Counted from the first letter of the stretch, positions 1 to 9,707 are shown. The stretch: 64,000 nucleotides of DNA from Pelagibacterium montanilacus (GCF_003992665.1 NZ_RZMX01000015.1:69501-133500), one strand, 5' to 3'. The notes: a model not told the origin generated them from the letters alone. Made by a program: numbers and translations.

Positions 1-636
1 CGCAAGGACGCCCGCGCCCTGCCCTGCTATGCCGATTCCGGGCAAAGCATCGATGCTCTGATCCGTCAGACGTTCGAAGCCGAATCAATCACGCTCGAGA
101 CCGGGCTGGTGCCCATTCTGCGCGATATCTTGGGCAATGACCGGCAGATCACACGCAGGGAGCTCGAGAAGCTCACCCTTTATGCCGACAAGGGCGGGCA
201 TCTGGCGATCACCGACGTCCTGACGCTCTGCGGCGACAACGCCGCCCTTGCCATAGACGGGGTGACCGATTCGATCGGCACCGGTCACGCCCGCAATTTC
301 GATCTGGCGCTGAGCCGAGCCCTGGCAGCGGGCAATGATACCCAGCGTATCCTCATCATCGTGCTGGCTCATTTCCAGCGTCTGCGGGCCATGCGGGCCG
401 AAATCGACCAGGGCGCCGCGGCAGGCGATGTCGTCGCCCGGTCAGTGCCTCGAGTGCATTTCTCGCGGAAGTCTATCGTCGAGCAGCAATTGCGGCTCTG
501 GTCCGACGATGCGCTTGCCAATGCCTGCGCGCGGCTGACCGAAGCCGTCGCCCAGACCCGCAAGCAGCCCCAGATCGCCGAAGCAGCCGCCCGGCAGGCC
601 ATGCTGGCTGTCTGCCTCGCCGCGGCCCGCCGCTAG
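1..636 (+). CDS. holA: DNA polymerase III delta subunit, 3' part
   Basis: The reading frame is open from base 1 to a TAG at 634-636, giving the C-terminal ~211 residues of the clamp-loader delta subunit, which opens the beta sliding clamp during replication. The N-terminal nucleotide-binding-like domain lies outside the window. Visible are a segment containing ELEKLTLYADKGG and the C-terminal helical collar domain with HFQRLRAMRAEI and SRKSIVEQQLRLW, both typical of alphaproteobacterial HolA. The gene precedes the par locus in convergent orientation. The stop codon is the first triplet of a dispersed repeat element. Identification rests on family resemblance and context. Confidence 0.88.
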   Translation, partial: RKDARALPCYADSGQSIDALIRQTFEAESITLETGLVPILRDILGNDRQITRRELEKLTLYADKGGHLAITDVLTLCGDNAALAIDGVTDSIGTGHARNFDLALSRALAAGNDTQRILIIVLAHFQRLRAMRAEIDQGAAAGDVVARSVPRVHFSRKSIVEQQLRLWSDDALANACARLTEAVAQTRKQPQIAEAAARQAMLAVCLAAARR

Positions 637-748
637 AGCGTTCCCCGGGGAATGCCTGTCCCAGACCGGGATCTCGGATGGAAACACTTTCCGGTTCGGA
701 AACGCGACAAATCGAGCGCTCAGAGTTCCTGCTCTGATTCAATAAGAT
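634..748 (+). repeat. Dispersed intergenic element, copy 1
   Basis: The element starts at the TAG stop codon of holA. It carries the family core GGAAACACTTTCCGGTTCGG, then AACGCGACAAATC, then a stretch ending in CTGATTCAATAAGA. The left arm is diverged and has a short insertion compared with the copies at 10547, 18751 and 25251. It lies between convergent holA and parB, so it may also act as a terminator. Confidence 0.75.
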
Positions 749-840
749 TGGGCCAAGATCAAGGTCAACGAACATCGCGATCCATGCGTTGGACTGTTCG
801 ACCGAGACAAACAATAGTTTTCAATTACAATGTATGTCTG

Positions 841-856
841 CGCTTCACGTGAAACA
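841..856. promoter_or_regulatory. parS-like ParB-binding palindrome
   Basis: CGCTTCACGTGAAACA differs from the classical TGTTTCACGTGAAACA at two positions and keeps the full TTCACGTGAA core. It lies 67 bp beyond the 3' end of parB, in the non-coding 637-922 gap. ParB binding is inferred from the match and from nearness to parAB. Confidence 0.6.
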
Positions 857-922
857 CGGCCACGCCAATCGCGCACCAAGGTTAACCGGCGCGCGCCTAT
901 TGCCTTGAAATTGCTCGAATAA

Positions 923-1810
923 TCAGCGCAAAAGCCGCGAACACACCGCGTCGAGCTGGTCAAGAGTCTTGTACCGAATCTCCAGCCGGCCGCCCTTGTC
1001 CTTGTGGTCCAGCGTTACAGCGAGGCCCAGCACATCGGAAAGCTGACGCTCGAGCGCCAGCGTGTCGGCGTCCTTGGGCTGCGCGATTTTCGGTGCCGCC
1101 GTGGCTCCACTTCCCGCCTGCCGCTGCGCAGCACCTTCCTGCTGCAGCGCCTCGGCCTCACGCACCGAAAGCCCGTCATCTACGATCCGGCGGGCGAGCG
1201 CCACCGGATCACTGGCCGTAATCAGCGTCCGGGCATGACCGGCGGTCAATTCCCCGCGGCCAAGCATCACCCGCACTTCGTCCGGCAGGCGCAACAGGCG
1301 CAGCGTATTGGCCACATGACTGCGCGATTTTCCGATCACATGGGCCAGATCGTTCTGGGTATACCCGAACTGGTCCATGAGCTGGCCATATCCCTGCGCC
1401 TCTTCGAGCGGATTGAGGTCAGACCGCTGCACATTCTCGATGATCGCAAGCTCGAGCGCTTCCTTGTCGTCCACGTCCCGGACGATCACCGGAACGTCGT
1501 GCAACCCGGCACGCTGGGCCGCCCGCCATCGCCGCTCCCCGGCAATGATCTCGTACATATCGGGATCATCGCCACTCGGCCGCACCAGCAGCGGCTGCAT
1601 GACGCCCTTTTCGCGGATTGAATTGGTCAGCTCCTCGAGCTGGTCACTGTCAAAATCCTTACGCGGATTGGCGCGGCTGGCAGTGATGAAATCCAGTGCC
1701 AGGCGCCGGACGCCCTGGCTGGTGGGAAAGCTGCGCGGCGCCTCGACCGGGCCCATGTCACCGATAAGCGCTGCAAGGCCCCGGCCAAGTCGTGTCGGTT
1801 TGTCGGTCAT
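923..1810 (-). CDS. parB: Chromosome-partitioning protein ParB
   Basis: CTP-dependent DNA clamp that loads at parS and spreads to form the segregation complex moved by ParA. The 295-residue protein begins TRLGRGLAALIGD, the usual alphaproteobacterial start. The CTP-binding motif GERRWR is at about residues 91-96, a helix-turn-helix (QNDLAHVIGKSRSHVANTL) at about 140-160, and a C-terminal dimerisation domain follows. I chose the ATG at 1810 because GGAG lies about 9 nt upstream. An in-frame ATG at 1825 overlaps the parA stop codon (TGATG) but has no good ribosome-binding site. It is the last gene of the rsmG-parA-parB run, and parS-like sites lie on both sides. Confidence 0.95.
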   Translation of the reverse strand: MTDKPTRLGRGLAALIGDMGPVEAPRSFPTSQGVRRLALDFITASRANPRKDFDSDQLEELTNSIREKGVMQPLLVRPSGDDPDMYEIIAGERRWRAAQRAGLHDVPVIVRDVDDKEALELAIIENVQRSDLNPLEEAQGYGQLMDQFGYTQNDLAHVIGKSRSHVANTLRLLRLPDEVRVMLGRGELTAGHARTLITASDPVALARRIVDDGLSVREAEALQQEGAAQRQAGSGATAAPKIAQPKDADTLALERQLSDVLGLAVTLDHKDKGGRLEIRYKTLDQLDAVCSRLLR

Positions 1811-1824
1811 CCTGTCGGTCTCCA

Positions 1825-2625
1825 TCACGCAGCCCGCAACTGGCGTTCGCGCCTGATCACTTCGGTCGCAAGGCGAAGATACGCCTGGCTCCCGGCACAT
1901 TTGAGGTCATAAAGCAATGCAGGCTTACCATAGGATGGCGCCTCGGACAGCCGGACATTTCTGGGGATCACCGTATCATAGACCAGCGATCCCATATGAC
2001 CGCGCACATCGCTGAGCACCTGTTCGGAGAGATTGTTGCGCTTGTCGAACATGGTCATCACCACGCCCTGGATCGAAAGCCCAGGGTTCAGTGTCGATCG
2101 GATTTGTTCAATGGTTTGAAGCAGCTGGCTCAAACCCTCAAGCGCAAAGAACTCGCACTGCATAGGCACAAGAACCGCATCGGCGGCCGTCAGCGCATTG
2201 ATCGTAAGAAGGTTGAGTGACGGGGGACAATCGATCAGAACATAGGTGACAGGTCGCCCTTCGACCGTCACCGCATCGGCGTCGCGCAGAGCCGATTTAA
2301 GCCTGAACGCCCGGTCACGGGCCGAAGCGATGGTCAGCTCCACCCCGAGCAGATCCAGCGTCGACGGCACGACCGCAACATTGGGCACCTCCGTCACGAC
2401 AGCAGCCTCTGCGACGGTCGCTTCTCCGAGCAGGAGATCGTAGGAAGACCGGTCCCTTTGCGCCCTGCCCACGCCGAGCCCGGTCGAGGCGTTGCCCTGA
2501 GGATCGAGATCGACGATCAGCACCCTCTCGCCAATGGCGGCAAGCGCCGTGGCCAAATTGATAGCGGTTGTCGTTTTGCCGACGCCGCCCTTCTGGTTCG
2601 CCAGTGTCAGGATACGGGGATGCAT
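1825..2625 (-). CDS. parA: Chromosome-partitioning ATPase ParA
   Basis: MinD/ParA-type P-loop ATPase that forms nucleoid-bound gradients pulling ParB-parS complexes. The deviant Walker A NQKGGVGKTT spans residues 10-19, with both signature lysines (K12, K17). The segment VLIVDLDPQGNASTGLG and the switch region YVLIDCPPSLNLLTINAL are present. At 266 residues it has the compact length of chromosomal ParA and lacks the N-terminal HTH of plasmid type Ia proteins. GGAGGA lies a few bases before the ATG. The stop overlaps a possible parB start by one base, so the two genes are probably translationally coupled. Confidence 0.97.
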   Translation of the reverse strand: MHPRILTLANQKGGVGKTTTAINLATALAAIGERVLIVDLDPQGNASTGLGVGRAQRDRSSYDLLLGEATVAEAAVVTEVPNVAVVPSTLDLLGVELTIASARDRAFRLKSALRDADAVTVEGRPVTYVLIDCPPSLNLLTINALTAADAVLVPMQCEFFALEGLSQLLQTIEQIRSTLNPGLSIQGVVMTMFDKRNNLSEQVLSDVRGHMGSLVYDTVIPRNVRLSEAPSYGKPALLYDLKCAGSQAYLRLATEVIRRERQLRAA

Positions 2626-2682
2626 TGGTCCTCCGAAACCAGTTGCGGTTTCAATGACGTGTCCGTGCCGGCCGGCTGGCGC

Positions 2683-3324
2683 TCAGCGCCTGCTCAGGTT
2701 CGCGATCTCGAGGATTGCACCCTGCGCGTCGGTCTTGCTCCGATGATGTACCACATCGAAGCGCCATACTGAATCCGCCTTAGCGATTTCTTCACCATAT
2801 TCCCGCCCTTTGTGCAGCAGCGCACGGGTCTGTGGTCCCCAGAACGGCTCAAGGTATCCGAAAAGCACGTCCAGGGGCGCCAGGGCACGTGCAGTCAGGA
2901 CATCAGCTGGGCCACCGACCGCTTCTGCCGGAATCGATTCAATCCGTCCACAGTGCACGGCGATATCCAGCCCGAGTTCCCGTTTGGCCGCATTGAGATA
3001 GGCGCATTTCCGGGCATTGGCTTCAAGCAGATGAAGGCGCACCGGGGCCGCTTTCAACGCGATGGCCAGAGGCAGCGCCGGGAATCCGCCGCCGGATCCG
3101 ATGTCCACAATCCGCAAAGGCCCCTCGGGAATCAGGGGCAGCAGTTGCAGCGAATCCAGGACATGCCGGATCCAGGCGTCGTCCAGTGTTTCACGTGAAA
3201 CCAGATTCTGCACGCGCTGCCATCTCCCGAGCAGCCCGACCAGAGCAACGAGCTCCGTTTGAACATCAGCGGGTTCGCGTCCATACGAGGCCGCATACTG
3301 GAAAACATCTGATAGCGCGGGCAC
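2683..3324 (-). CDS. rsmG: 16S rRNA (guanine527-N7)-methyltransferase RsmG
   Basis: SAM-dependent methyltransferase that makes m7G527 in 16S rRNA. The protein has 213 residues. The SAM-binding motif VDIGSGGGFPALPLAIA is in the first half, after NLVSRETLDDAWIRHVLDSL. The start is GTG at 3324, directly abutting the mnmG TGA, so the genes are co-translated. Codons for VSRET (3187-3202) coincide with an almost perfect parS sequence, so this coding DNA probably also serves segregation. The order mnmG-rsmG-parA-parB is conserved across many bacteria. Confidence 0.95.
   Translation of the reverse strand: MPALSDVFQYAASYGREPADVQTELVALVGLLGRWQRVQNLVSRETLDDAWIRHVLDSLQLLPLIPEGPLRIVDIGSGGGFPALPLAIALKAAPVRLHLLEANARKCAYLNAAKRELGLDIAVHCGRIESIPAEAVGGPADVLTARALAPLDVLFGYLEPFWGPQTRALLHKGREYGEEIAKADSVWRFDVVHHRSKTDAQGAILEIANLSRR
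3187..3202. promoter_or_regulatory. parS site inside rsmG
   Basis: TGTTTCACGTGAAACC matches classical parS at 15 of 16 positions, the best match in the window. It lies within the rsmG coding sequence, on VSRET codons, about 1.4 kb upstream of the parB start. ParB binding is inferred from the sequence match. Confidence 0.82.
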
Positions 3325-5190
3325 TCAGGACGCCTTCTTCACGGGTATGCCGCGCCGGATGGTCGAGAGAATCAAGAGGATCGCTGCCGGGGTCACGCCC
3401 TCGATTCGCTGAGCCTGCGCTATGGTGCGCGGCTTATGCGCCGCCAGCTTCTGTCTGACTTCATTGGACAGCCCGGAGAGATTGTTGAAATCCAGCCAGC
3501 CCGGAATCTCCCGCGCCTCATCGCGCTGCACCGCCGCGACATCCGCAGCCTGCCGGTCGAGATACACCGCATACTGAGCGTCCACAGCAAGCTGCTCGTA
3601 GATTTCGTCAGGAACCTCGAGCACTTCGGGCCAAAGTCCGGCAATGGCCTCCCGCTCGGAACCCGGATAGCTCATGATGTCGAAGGCCGAACGACGGACC
3701 CCATCGGCATTGACCTTGAGCCCCGCCTTGCGCGCCTCGCTCGGCGACGCGCTGAGCGCGTCCAGCCGCCCACGCCAATGATCGAGGCTCTCCGACCTGG
3801 TCCTGTGTGCCATCTCGCGCTCTGGGCTCACCAGCCCCTTGCCGATGCCGATATCGGTGAGCCGCTGGTCCGCGTTGTCCACTCGCAGGTGCAAACGAAA
3901 CTCGGCCCGCGAGGTGAACATGCGATAGGGCTCGCTGACACCATGGGTGATCAGATCGTCGATCATCACCCCCGTATAGGACTGGGTGCGCGAGAGAACG
4001 AGCGGATCGTCTCCCTTTGCCCCTAGGGCAGCATTGGCGCCCGCCAGCAGCCCCTGGGCGGCAGCCTCCTCATAGCCGGTCGTCCCGTTGATCTGGCCGG
4101 CAAGGTAGAGCCCAGGCAAGGCCCGCAGCATCAATGTGCGGTCAAGTTCCCGCGGGTCCACGTGATCATATTCGATGGCGTAGCCCGGGCGGAGGATCCG
4201 AACGTTCTCAAGTCCAGGCATGGCCTGGAGGAAAGCCAGTTGGACATCTTCCGGCAGTGAGGTCGAAAGCCCGTTGGGATAGATGGTCGGATCGTCGAGC
4301 CCTTCGGGCTCGAGGAACACCAGATGACTGTCCCGATCGGCAAACCGCACGATCTTGTCTTCGATCGATGGGCAATAGCGTGGCCCCCGCGATTGAATCC
4401 GACCCGAGTACATTGCGGATCGGCCGATATTGGCAGAGATCAGGGCGTGGGCGTCCGGGGTCGTCCGGGTCTGATGGCACGAAATCTGACGCGTCGTGAT
4501 GGCACGGGTCAGCGTCGAGAACGGCACTGGCGGATTGTCGCCCGGCTGCTCCTCGAGCCCCGAGAAGTCGATCGAATGGGAATCGAGCCGCGGCGGTGTG
4601 CCGGTCTTGAGGCGTCCCAGCGAAAGACCGAGCGCCTCAAGGCGCGTAGAGAGCCCCAGCACCGGCTTCTCCCCGGCCCGGCCTGCGGGGATCGTTTCCT
4701 CGCCCCGGTGAATGAGCCCGCGCAGGAATGTTCCCGTGGTGAGCACCACGCGTTCAGTCATCAAGGCCCGCCCATCGAGAAGGCGGACGCCGCGGACCGC
4801 GCCTTCCGCCACCTCGATATCGTCCACTTCGCCTTCTATAATGTCGAGATTGGGGATTTCGGCCAGCGCTGCCTGCATGGCACTGCGGTAGAGCGCCCGA
4901 TCCGCCTGGGCGCGGGGCCCGCGGACCGCAGGGCCCTTGCGGCGGTTGAGCAGTCGGAACTGGATGCCGGATGCGTCGATGACCCGCCCCATCAATCCAT
5001 CCAGCGCGTCGATCTCGCGGACCAGGTGCCCCTTGCCCAGTCCGCCTATGGCCGGATTGCAGCTCATCTCGCCTATCGTCTTGCGCGAATGAGTCACAAG
5101 AGCGGTGGGCACGCCCAGACGCGCTGCGGCTGCCGCCGCCTCGCAGCCCGCATGGCCTCCACCCACAACAATCACGGCATAGTCGCTCAT
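3325..5190 (-). CDS. mnmG: tRNA U34 carboxymethylaminomethyl synthesis protein MnmG
   Basis: FAD-dependent partner of MnmE that installs (carboxymethyl)aminomethyl groups at uridine-34 of certain tRNAs. The 621-residue length is normal. The N-terminal FAD motif [17 protein letters not shown] is at about residues 10-26, followed by [23 protein letters not shown] and the family motifs LKTGTPPRL and [10 protein letters not shown]. The C-terminal helical domain with [17 protein letters not shown] binds tRNA and MnmE. The ATG at 5190 has GGGA upstream. mnmE lies just upstream on the same strand, separated by a short gap holding one parS-like site and the edge of another. Confidence 0.97.
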   Translation of the reverse strand: MSDYAVIVVGGGHAGCEAAAAAARLGVPTALVTHSRKTIGEMSCNPAIGGLGKGHLVREIDALDGLMGRVIDASGIQFRLLNRRKGPAVRGPRAQADRALYRSAMQAALAEIPNLDIIEGEVDDIEVAEGAVRGVRLLDGRALMTERVVLTTGTFLRGLIHRGEETIPAGRAGEKPVLGLSTRLEALGLSLGRLKTGTPPRLDSHSIDFSGLEEQPGDNPPVPFSTLTRAITTRQISCHQTRTTPDAHALISANIGRSAMYSGRIQSRGPRYCPSIEDKIVRFADRDSHLVFLEPEGLDDPTIYPNGLSTSLPEDVQLAFLQAMPGLENVRILRPGYAIEYDHVDPRELDRTLMLRALPGLYLAGQINGTTGYEEAAAQGLLAGANAALGAKGDDPLVLSRTQSYTGVMIDDLITHGVSEPYRMFTSRAEFRLHLRVDNADQRLTDIGIGKGLVSPEREMAHRTRSESLDHWRGRLDALSASPSEARKAGLKVNADGVRRSAFDIMSYPGSEREAIAGLWPEVLEVPDEIYEQLAVDAQYAVYLDRQAADVAAVQRDEAREIPGWLDFNNLSGLSNEVRQKLAAHKPRTIAQAQRIEGVTPAAILLILSTIRRGIPVKKAS

Positions 5191-5201
5191 GGTTCTGTCC
5201 C

Positions 5202-5217
5202 TGTTTCACGTGAATCA
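5202..5217. promoter_or_regulatory. parS-like site in the mnmE-mnmG gap
   Basis: TGTTTCACGTGAATCA matches classical parS at 15 of 16 positions. It lies immediately upstream of the mnmG start, 37 bp centre-to-centre from an identical site at 5239-5254, so the two may be bound together. ParB binding is inferred. Confidence 0.78.
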
Positions 5218-5238
5218 TGGCGGGATGGATGTCCCCCG

Positions 5239-5254
5239 TGTTTCACGTGAATCA
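5239..5254. promoter_or_regulatory. parS-like site overlapping the mnmE stop codon
   Basis: TGTTTCACGTGAATCA is identical to the site at 5202. Its last three bases are the TGA stop codon of mnmE read on the minus strand, so site and coding end are interlocked. ParB binding is inferred. Confidence 0.75.
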
Positions 5255-6565
5255 CTTCCCGATGCAGAAGCCCGAAAACAACCGATCCAGCACGGCCTCG
5301 GCATCCATCACGCCTAAAAAGCGTGCGAGCACGTCAGCGCAGGCTCTCAGCTCTTCCGCGGCAAGTTCGGGGTTGTCGAGCAAATCAGCCGCGCGGTCAA
5401 GCGCTGCCAGAGCGCCCTCCAGCGCACCCTTGTCGCGCAAACGCGAAATCAGCTCAGGCTCGCCTGTTCCATGAGCCTCGGCGATATGGGTCTCGATGCG
5501 CCCAATCAACGCTTCGATACCGTCCCCAGTCAGGGCCGATACGCCCATTGCGGGCCCGGCCGCCGGCGCCACCAGGTCGGTCTTGGTCGCAAGGTCCCAG
5601 ACCGGAACCGCGATATCCGGCGAGGGCAGGCCTTGGACGTCCGGCGCCGAGAGCCAGAGCACAAGGTCCGCCGCGTCAAAGGCGTCTCGTGCCCGCCGGA
5701 TGCCTTCGGCCTCCGCAAGGCTCTCGGTCTCGCGGATACCTGCGGTATCGACCAGCAGCACGAGTTGGCCCCCGATCGAGAGGGCGACGTCCCGCGTATC
5801 CCTTGTCGTGCCCGCTTCGGCAGTGACGATCGCCACCTCCGAGCCGGCCAGGGCATTGAGAAGGCTTGATTTCCCCGCATTGGGCGGGCCCCCGAGGGCG
5901 ATCCGGAAGCCTTCGCGAACAATTCTCCCGCGCTCGTATCCGGCGAGCTCCCGGGCAATTGCCGTCCGCAGGTGTCCCATCCGGGACCGGAAGTCGGCCT
6001 CCAGCCCCTCAGGCACATCGCCTTCATCGGAAAAGTCGAGAAGCGCTTCAAGCTCCGCGCGCAGGGAAACCAGACTCTCGCGCCAGTCTGCGATGCGAGT
6101 TGAGAGCCCGCCCTGAGCGCGGGCGATGGCCTGGCGCCGCTGGCCTGTTGTCTCGGCCGCGAGCAGATCCCCCAACCCCTCTATCTCAGCAAGATCGAGC
6201 TTTCCGTTCTCGAAAGCTCGCCGGGTAAAGGCCCCGGCGTCGGCGAGTTCAACACCGGGCAACGCGACGAGGCTGTCGAGGATCGCGTTGACCACGGCCC
6301 GCGATCCGTGAACCTGCAGTTCCGCGCAATCCTCGCCGGTGAAGGATCGAGGGGCTGGAAAATAGGCAACAAGGCCTGTGTCGAGCAGCTCGCCGGTCTG
6401 GGGATCGAGAATGCACCTCAGCACCATCCGCCGCTCCGGGGGTAGCGCGTCCACAACGCGCTCGAGGGCATTCCGCGTCGCCGGTCCGGAAATCCGGATG
6501 ACGGCCACACCGGAGGGCAAGGCGCCTGAAGACAGGGCAACGATTGTTGGTTTGCCGGGTGCCAT
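5252..6565 (-). CDS. mnmE: tRNA modification GTPase MnmE
   Basis: Potassium-activated dimerising GTPase acting with MnmG on tRNA U34. The 437 residues show an N-terminal folate-binding domain (ALPSGVAVIRISGP, VHGSRAVVNAILDSL), a helical domain, an inserted G domain with GPPNAGKSSLLNAL and DTAGIRET, and the invariant C-terminal CIGK whose cysteine is catalytically important. I chose the ATG at 6565 (AGGGG 5 nt upstream) over the upstream in-frame TTG at 6580. It follows rho by 24 bp and is probably co-transcribed with it. The stop codon overlaps a parS-like sequence. Confidence 0.96.
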   Translation of the reverse strand: MAPGKPTIVALSSGALPSGVAVIRISGPATRNALERVVDALPPERRMVLRCILDPQTGELLDTGLVAYFPAPRSFTGEDCAELQVHGSRAVVNAILDSLVALPGVELADAGAFTRRAFENGKLDLAEIEGLGDLLAAETTGQRRQAIARAQGGLSTRIADWRESLVSLRAELEALLDFSDEGDVPEGLEADFRSRMGHLRTAIARELAGYERGRIVREGFRIALGGPPNAGKSSLLNALAGSEVAIVTAEAGTTRDTRDVALSIGGQLVLLVDTAGIRETESLAEAEGIRRARDAFDAADLVLWLSAPDVQGLPSPDIAVPVWDLATKTDLVAPAAGPAMGVSALTGDGIEALIGRIETHIAEAHGTGEPELISRLRDKGALEGALAALDRAADLLDNPELAAEELRACADVLARFLGVMDAEAVLDRLFSGFCIGK

Positions 6566-6589
6566 TGCTGCCCCTGCCAAGCGGCCCGA

Positions 6590-7855
6590 TCAGGTATTCA
6601 TGGATTCAAAGAAATCGGAATTGGTCTTGGTCTGGCGCAGCTTGTCGAGCAGGAACTCCATGGCATCGACCGTGCCCATGGGATTGAGAATGCGCCGCAG
6701 CACATACATCTTGCGCAGGATATCGGATTCCACCAGCAACTCTTCCTTGCGCGTGCCCGATTTCAGGACGTCGATCGCCGGGAAGACGCGCTTGTCCGAA
6801 ACCTTGCGATCGAGGACAATTTCCGAGTTTCCCGTTCCCTTGAACTCTTCGAAAATCACCTCGTCCATGCGGCTGCCGGTGTCGATCAGCGCCGTGGAGA
6901 TGATGGTAAGCGATCCCCCATCCTCGATATTGCGCGCAGCGCCGAAAAAGCGCTTGGGGCGCTGCAGCGCGTTGGCGTCCACGCCGCCGGTCAGCACCTT
7001 GCCCGAGGACGGCACCACGGTGTTGTAGGCGCGTCCCAGCCGGGTGATCGAATCGAGCAGGATCACGACATCGCGCTTGTGTTCGACAAGGCGCTTGGCC
7101 TTCTCGATCACCATTTCAGCCACCTGAACGTGGCGCGAGGCCGGCTCGTCAAAGGTCGAGGAAATCACCTCTCCCTTCACCGAGCGCTGCATGTCTGTCA
7201 CTTCCTCGGGCCGCTCGTCGATCAGCAGCACGATCAGATAGCACTCGGGGTGATTGGTCGCGATCGATTGTGCGATATTCTGCAACAATACGGTCTTACC
7301 AGTGCGCGGCGGCGCCACGATCAACGCGCGCTGGCCCTTGCCGAGCGGTGCCACCAGATCGATGACCCGGGCCGAGCGATCCTTCACCGTCGGATCCTCG
7401 ATCTCCATTTTCATCCGCTGGTCGGGATAAAGCGGGGTGAGATTGTCGAAATTGATCTTGTGACGAACCTTTTCAGGCTCTTCGAAATTGATCGTATTGA
7501 CCTTGAGAAGCGCGAAATAGCGCTCGCCTTCCTTGGGAGAGCGGATCTGGCCCTCGACCGTATCCCCGGTGCGCAGGCCGAACCGGCGGATCTGGGAGGG
7601 GCTCACATAGATGTCGTCGGGCCCCGGAAGATAGTTGGCGTCCGGCGAGCGCAGAAACCCGAAGCCATCGGGAAGAACTTCCACCACGCCTTCGCCAATG
7701 ATCTCGACGTCGCGCGTTGCCAATTGCTTGAGAATGGCGAACATCAACTCCTGCTTGCGCAGGGTGTTGGCGTTCTCGATGTCGAGGGTTTCGGCGAAGG
7801 ACTGCAGCTCGGCCGGAGATTTGGCCTTGAGGTCCCGAAGCTTCATGAATTCCAT
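6590..7855 (-). CDS. rho: Transcription termination factor Rho
   Basis: Hexameric RNA helicase that ends factor-dependent transcription. The 421 residues begin [17 protein letters not shown] (N-terminal helix bundle), followed by the cold-shock-like RNA-binding domain with [22 protein letters not shown]. The RecA-like motor has Walker [13 protein letters not shown], Walker [18 protein letters not shown] and the Q-loop [12 protein letters not shown]. No family residue looks lost. The ATG at 7855 matches family N-termini; a second ATG at 7846 is possible. The 172-bp upstream gap probably holds its leader and promoter, since Rho is often autoregulated. Confidence 0.97.
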   Translation of the reverse strand: MEFMKLRDLKAKSPAELQSFAETLDIENANTLRKQELMFAILKQLATRDVEIIGEGVVEVLPDGFGFLRSPDANYLPGPDDIYVSPSQIRRFGLRTGDTVEGQIRSPKEGERYFALLKVNTINFEEPEKVRHKINFDNLTPLYPDQRMKMEIEDPTVKDRSARVIDLVAPLGKGQRALIVAPPRTGKTVLLQNIAQSIATNHPECYLIVLLIDERPEEVTDMQRSVKGEVISSTFDEPASRHVQVAEMVIEKAKRLVEHKRDVVILLDSITRLGRAYNTVVPSSGKVLTGGVDANALQRPKRFFGAARNIEDGGSLTIISTALIDTGSRMDEVIFEEFKGTGNSEIVLDRKVSDKRVFPAIDVLKSGTRKEELLVESDILRKMYVLRRILNPMGTVDAMEFLLDKLRQTKTNSDFFESMNT

Positions 7856-8027
7856 GATCGGCGTTCTCGCGGGAGAATGAACGTAAGACGAGGCATATGA
7901 GGGGAGAGAAGCTGTTCAGGCTCTGGTGTGGCCCGATTCACGGCGAATGCGTGTGCTCTTGTCCCTGCATAGACCGAATCCGGACCTCTTTGCAAGCCAT
8001 ACCCAAGGCCCAGGCCGGCAGAGCACT

Positions 8028-8462
8028 TCAGAATGGGCGCACGATCACCGCGATGACGATGCCGATCATCAGGAGCGTGGGCACTTCGTTGATCACCCGG
8101 AAGTAGCGGGCTGGCTTGTCATTGGCGTCCCTTGCAAAGGCCTTGTAGTGGCGGGTCAAAAGCCCGTGGAACCCCGAAAGGGCGATCACCAGCGCCGCCT
8201 TGAGCCACATCCAGCCCTGTGAAAAATCCACGACCCCGTAGCCGAAGGCCAGGATCAGCCCAAACAGCCAGCTCGCAATCATTGCCGGGGTCGTGATCGC
8301 CTTCAAAAGCCGGCGCTCCATCACCTTGAAGGTTTCCGACTGCACCGAGCCGTGCTCGGCATCGGCGTGATAGACGAAAAGCCGCGGCAGATAGAGCGAC
8401 CCGGCCATCCACGCGATCACCGAAATCACGTGGAGCGAGAGGACCCAGGGGTAGAAATTCAT
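8028..8462 (-). CDS. hemJ: Protoporphyrinogen IX oxidase HemJ
   Basis: Membrane protein of the HemJ (UPF0093) family that oxidises protoporphyrinogen IX to protoporphyrin IX in bacteria lacking HemG or HemY. The 144-residue protein has about four membrane segments. It starts MNFYPWVLSLHVISVIAWMA with the conserved histidine in the first helix, continues with GSLYLPRLFVYH and KAITTPAMIASWLFG, and ends RVINEVPTLLMIGIVIAVI. The ATG at 8462 overlaps the hemE stop as ATGA, so the two haem genes are translationally coupled. An upstream in-frame TTG at 8468 is less likely. Confidence 0.94.
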   Translation of the reverse strand: MNFYPWVLSLHVISVIAWMAGSLYLPRLFVYHADAEHGSVQSETFKVMERRLLKAITTPAMIASWLFGLILAFGYGVVDFSQGWMWLKAALVIALSGFHGLLTRHYKAFARDANDKPARYFRVINEVPTLLMIGIVIAVIVRPF

Positions 8463-9517
8463 CGCCAATGGCCCGATTTCACGAACTCGACCAGCGCCGC
8501 CACATGCGCGATCGGGGTCTGGGGCACGATGCCATGGCCCAAATTGAAGATATGCGGCCGGCCCGCAAAGCCATCGATGATCGCCCCGGCCCGGGAAATC
8601 ATCTGCTCGCCGCCCGCCACCAGCCGCAATGGATCGAGATTGCCCTGCACCGGCATCGAGGGCACGAGCGCACTATCGGCGAAGGTCAGCGGCATGGAAT
8701 GATCGAGCCCCAGCGCGGTGACCCCTGTTGCCTTGGCATACCGCGCGACCATCCCGGCAGCGCCACGGGGAAACCCGATGATGGGAGCGTCCGGAATCTC
8801 CTGGCGCACGCGCGCGACGATGCGCGCATTGGGTTCGATCACCTGGGCTGTAAACGCGTCCTCGTCGAGATTGAGCGCCCAGCTTTCAAAGATTTGGACA
8901 ACGTCCGCGCCCGCCTTGAACTGGGCGACGAGATAACGCGCCGAGGCCTCGACCAGAACATCCATCAGGGCGGAAAAAGCCTCGGGGTGCTCATAGGCGA
9001 ACTGGCGGGCCGCCGCCTGGTCTGTCGAGCCGCGGCCCCCGATCATGTAGGTGGCAACGGTCCAGGGGGCGCCGCAAAACCCGATCATGGTCTTTTCCGG
9101 ATCAAGAGCCGATTTCACCCGGTCGATGGTTTCGAACACGGGAGAAAGTTTATCCAGGACCTTTTCCGGAGACAGGTCCGAGATGTCATCGGCCCCGATC
9201 GGCTCGAGGATCGGTCCAGTGCCCTTTTCGAACCGGACGGGTTGTCCCAGCGCATCGGGGATCACCAGAATATCGGAAAAAAGGATCGCCGCATCGAGAT
9301 CGAATCGTTTGAGCGGCTGCAGGGTCACCTCGCTCGCCAGCTCCGGCGTGTAGCACAGATCGAGAAAGCTCCCGGCCTTTTCGCGCACGTCGAGATATTC
9401 GGGAAGATACCGGCCGGCCTGACGCATGATCCACATCGGTGGGCGGGGTTGGCGTTCGCCCATCACCGTGGCGAGAAGCGGCTTGTGGGTGGCCGTGGCA
9501 AAGGTCTCGTCGGGCAA
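8459..9517 (-). CDS. hemE: Uroporphyrinogen decarboxylase
   Basis: Cofactor-free enzyme that decarboxylates the four acetate arms of uroporphyrinogen III to coproporphyrinogen III. The 352 residues include the signature PPMWIMRQAGRYLPEY near residue 30, ILFSDILVIPDALG, the segment GFCGAPWTVATYMIGG and HSMPLTFA. No in-frame ATG precedes the conserved region before an upstream stop, so the start is TTG at 9517 with AGGAG about 11 nt upstream. hemE borders the replication origin in Caulobacter and relatives. Here the 444-bp non-coding gap ahead of it carries CtrA-type boxes, so its promoter may be linked to origin control. Confidence 0.95.
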   Translation of the reverse strand: MPDETFATATHKPLLATVMGERQPRPPMWIMRQAGRYLPEYLDVREKAGSFLDLCYTPELASEVTLQPLKRFDLDAAILFSDILVIPDALGQPVRFEKGTGPILEPIGADDISDLSPEKVLDKLSPVFETIDRVKSALDPEKTMIGFCGAPWTVATYMIGGRGSTDQAAARQFAYEHPEAFSALMDVLVEASARYLVAQFKAGADVVQIFESWALNLDEDAFTAQVIEPNARIVARVRQEIPDAPIIGFPRGAAGMVARYAKATGVTALGLDHSMPLTFADSALVPSMPVQGNLDPLRLVAGGEQMISRAGAIIDGFAGRPHIFNLGHGIVPQTPIAHVAALVEFVKSGHWR

Positions 9518-9707
9518 GGGGCGTCGGTCTCCTGATCCATTCCTAAGAGTCTAATATGACTCTGTTTCTTCTTTATAGCTGTGTTTTGCATGGATTGGCG
9601 TATGGCCACAAGAAGCGGGGCACGCGACCATGTCCCGCAGGCCTCTTGTTACGCTCGGAGGAATCCTTGCACAGGGCGGCTTGGGGACAGCTTGGGGAAG
9701 GCCCGGA

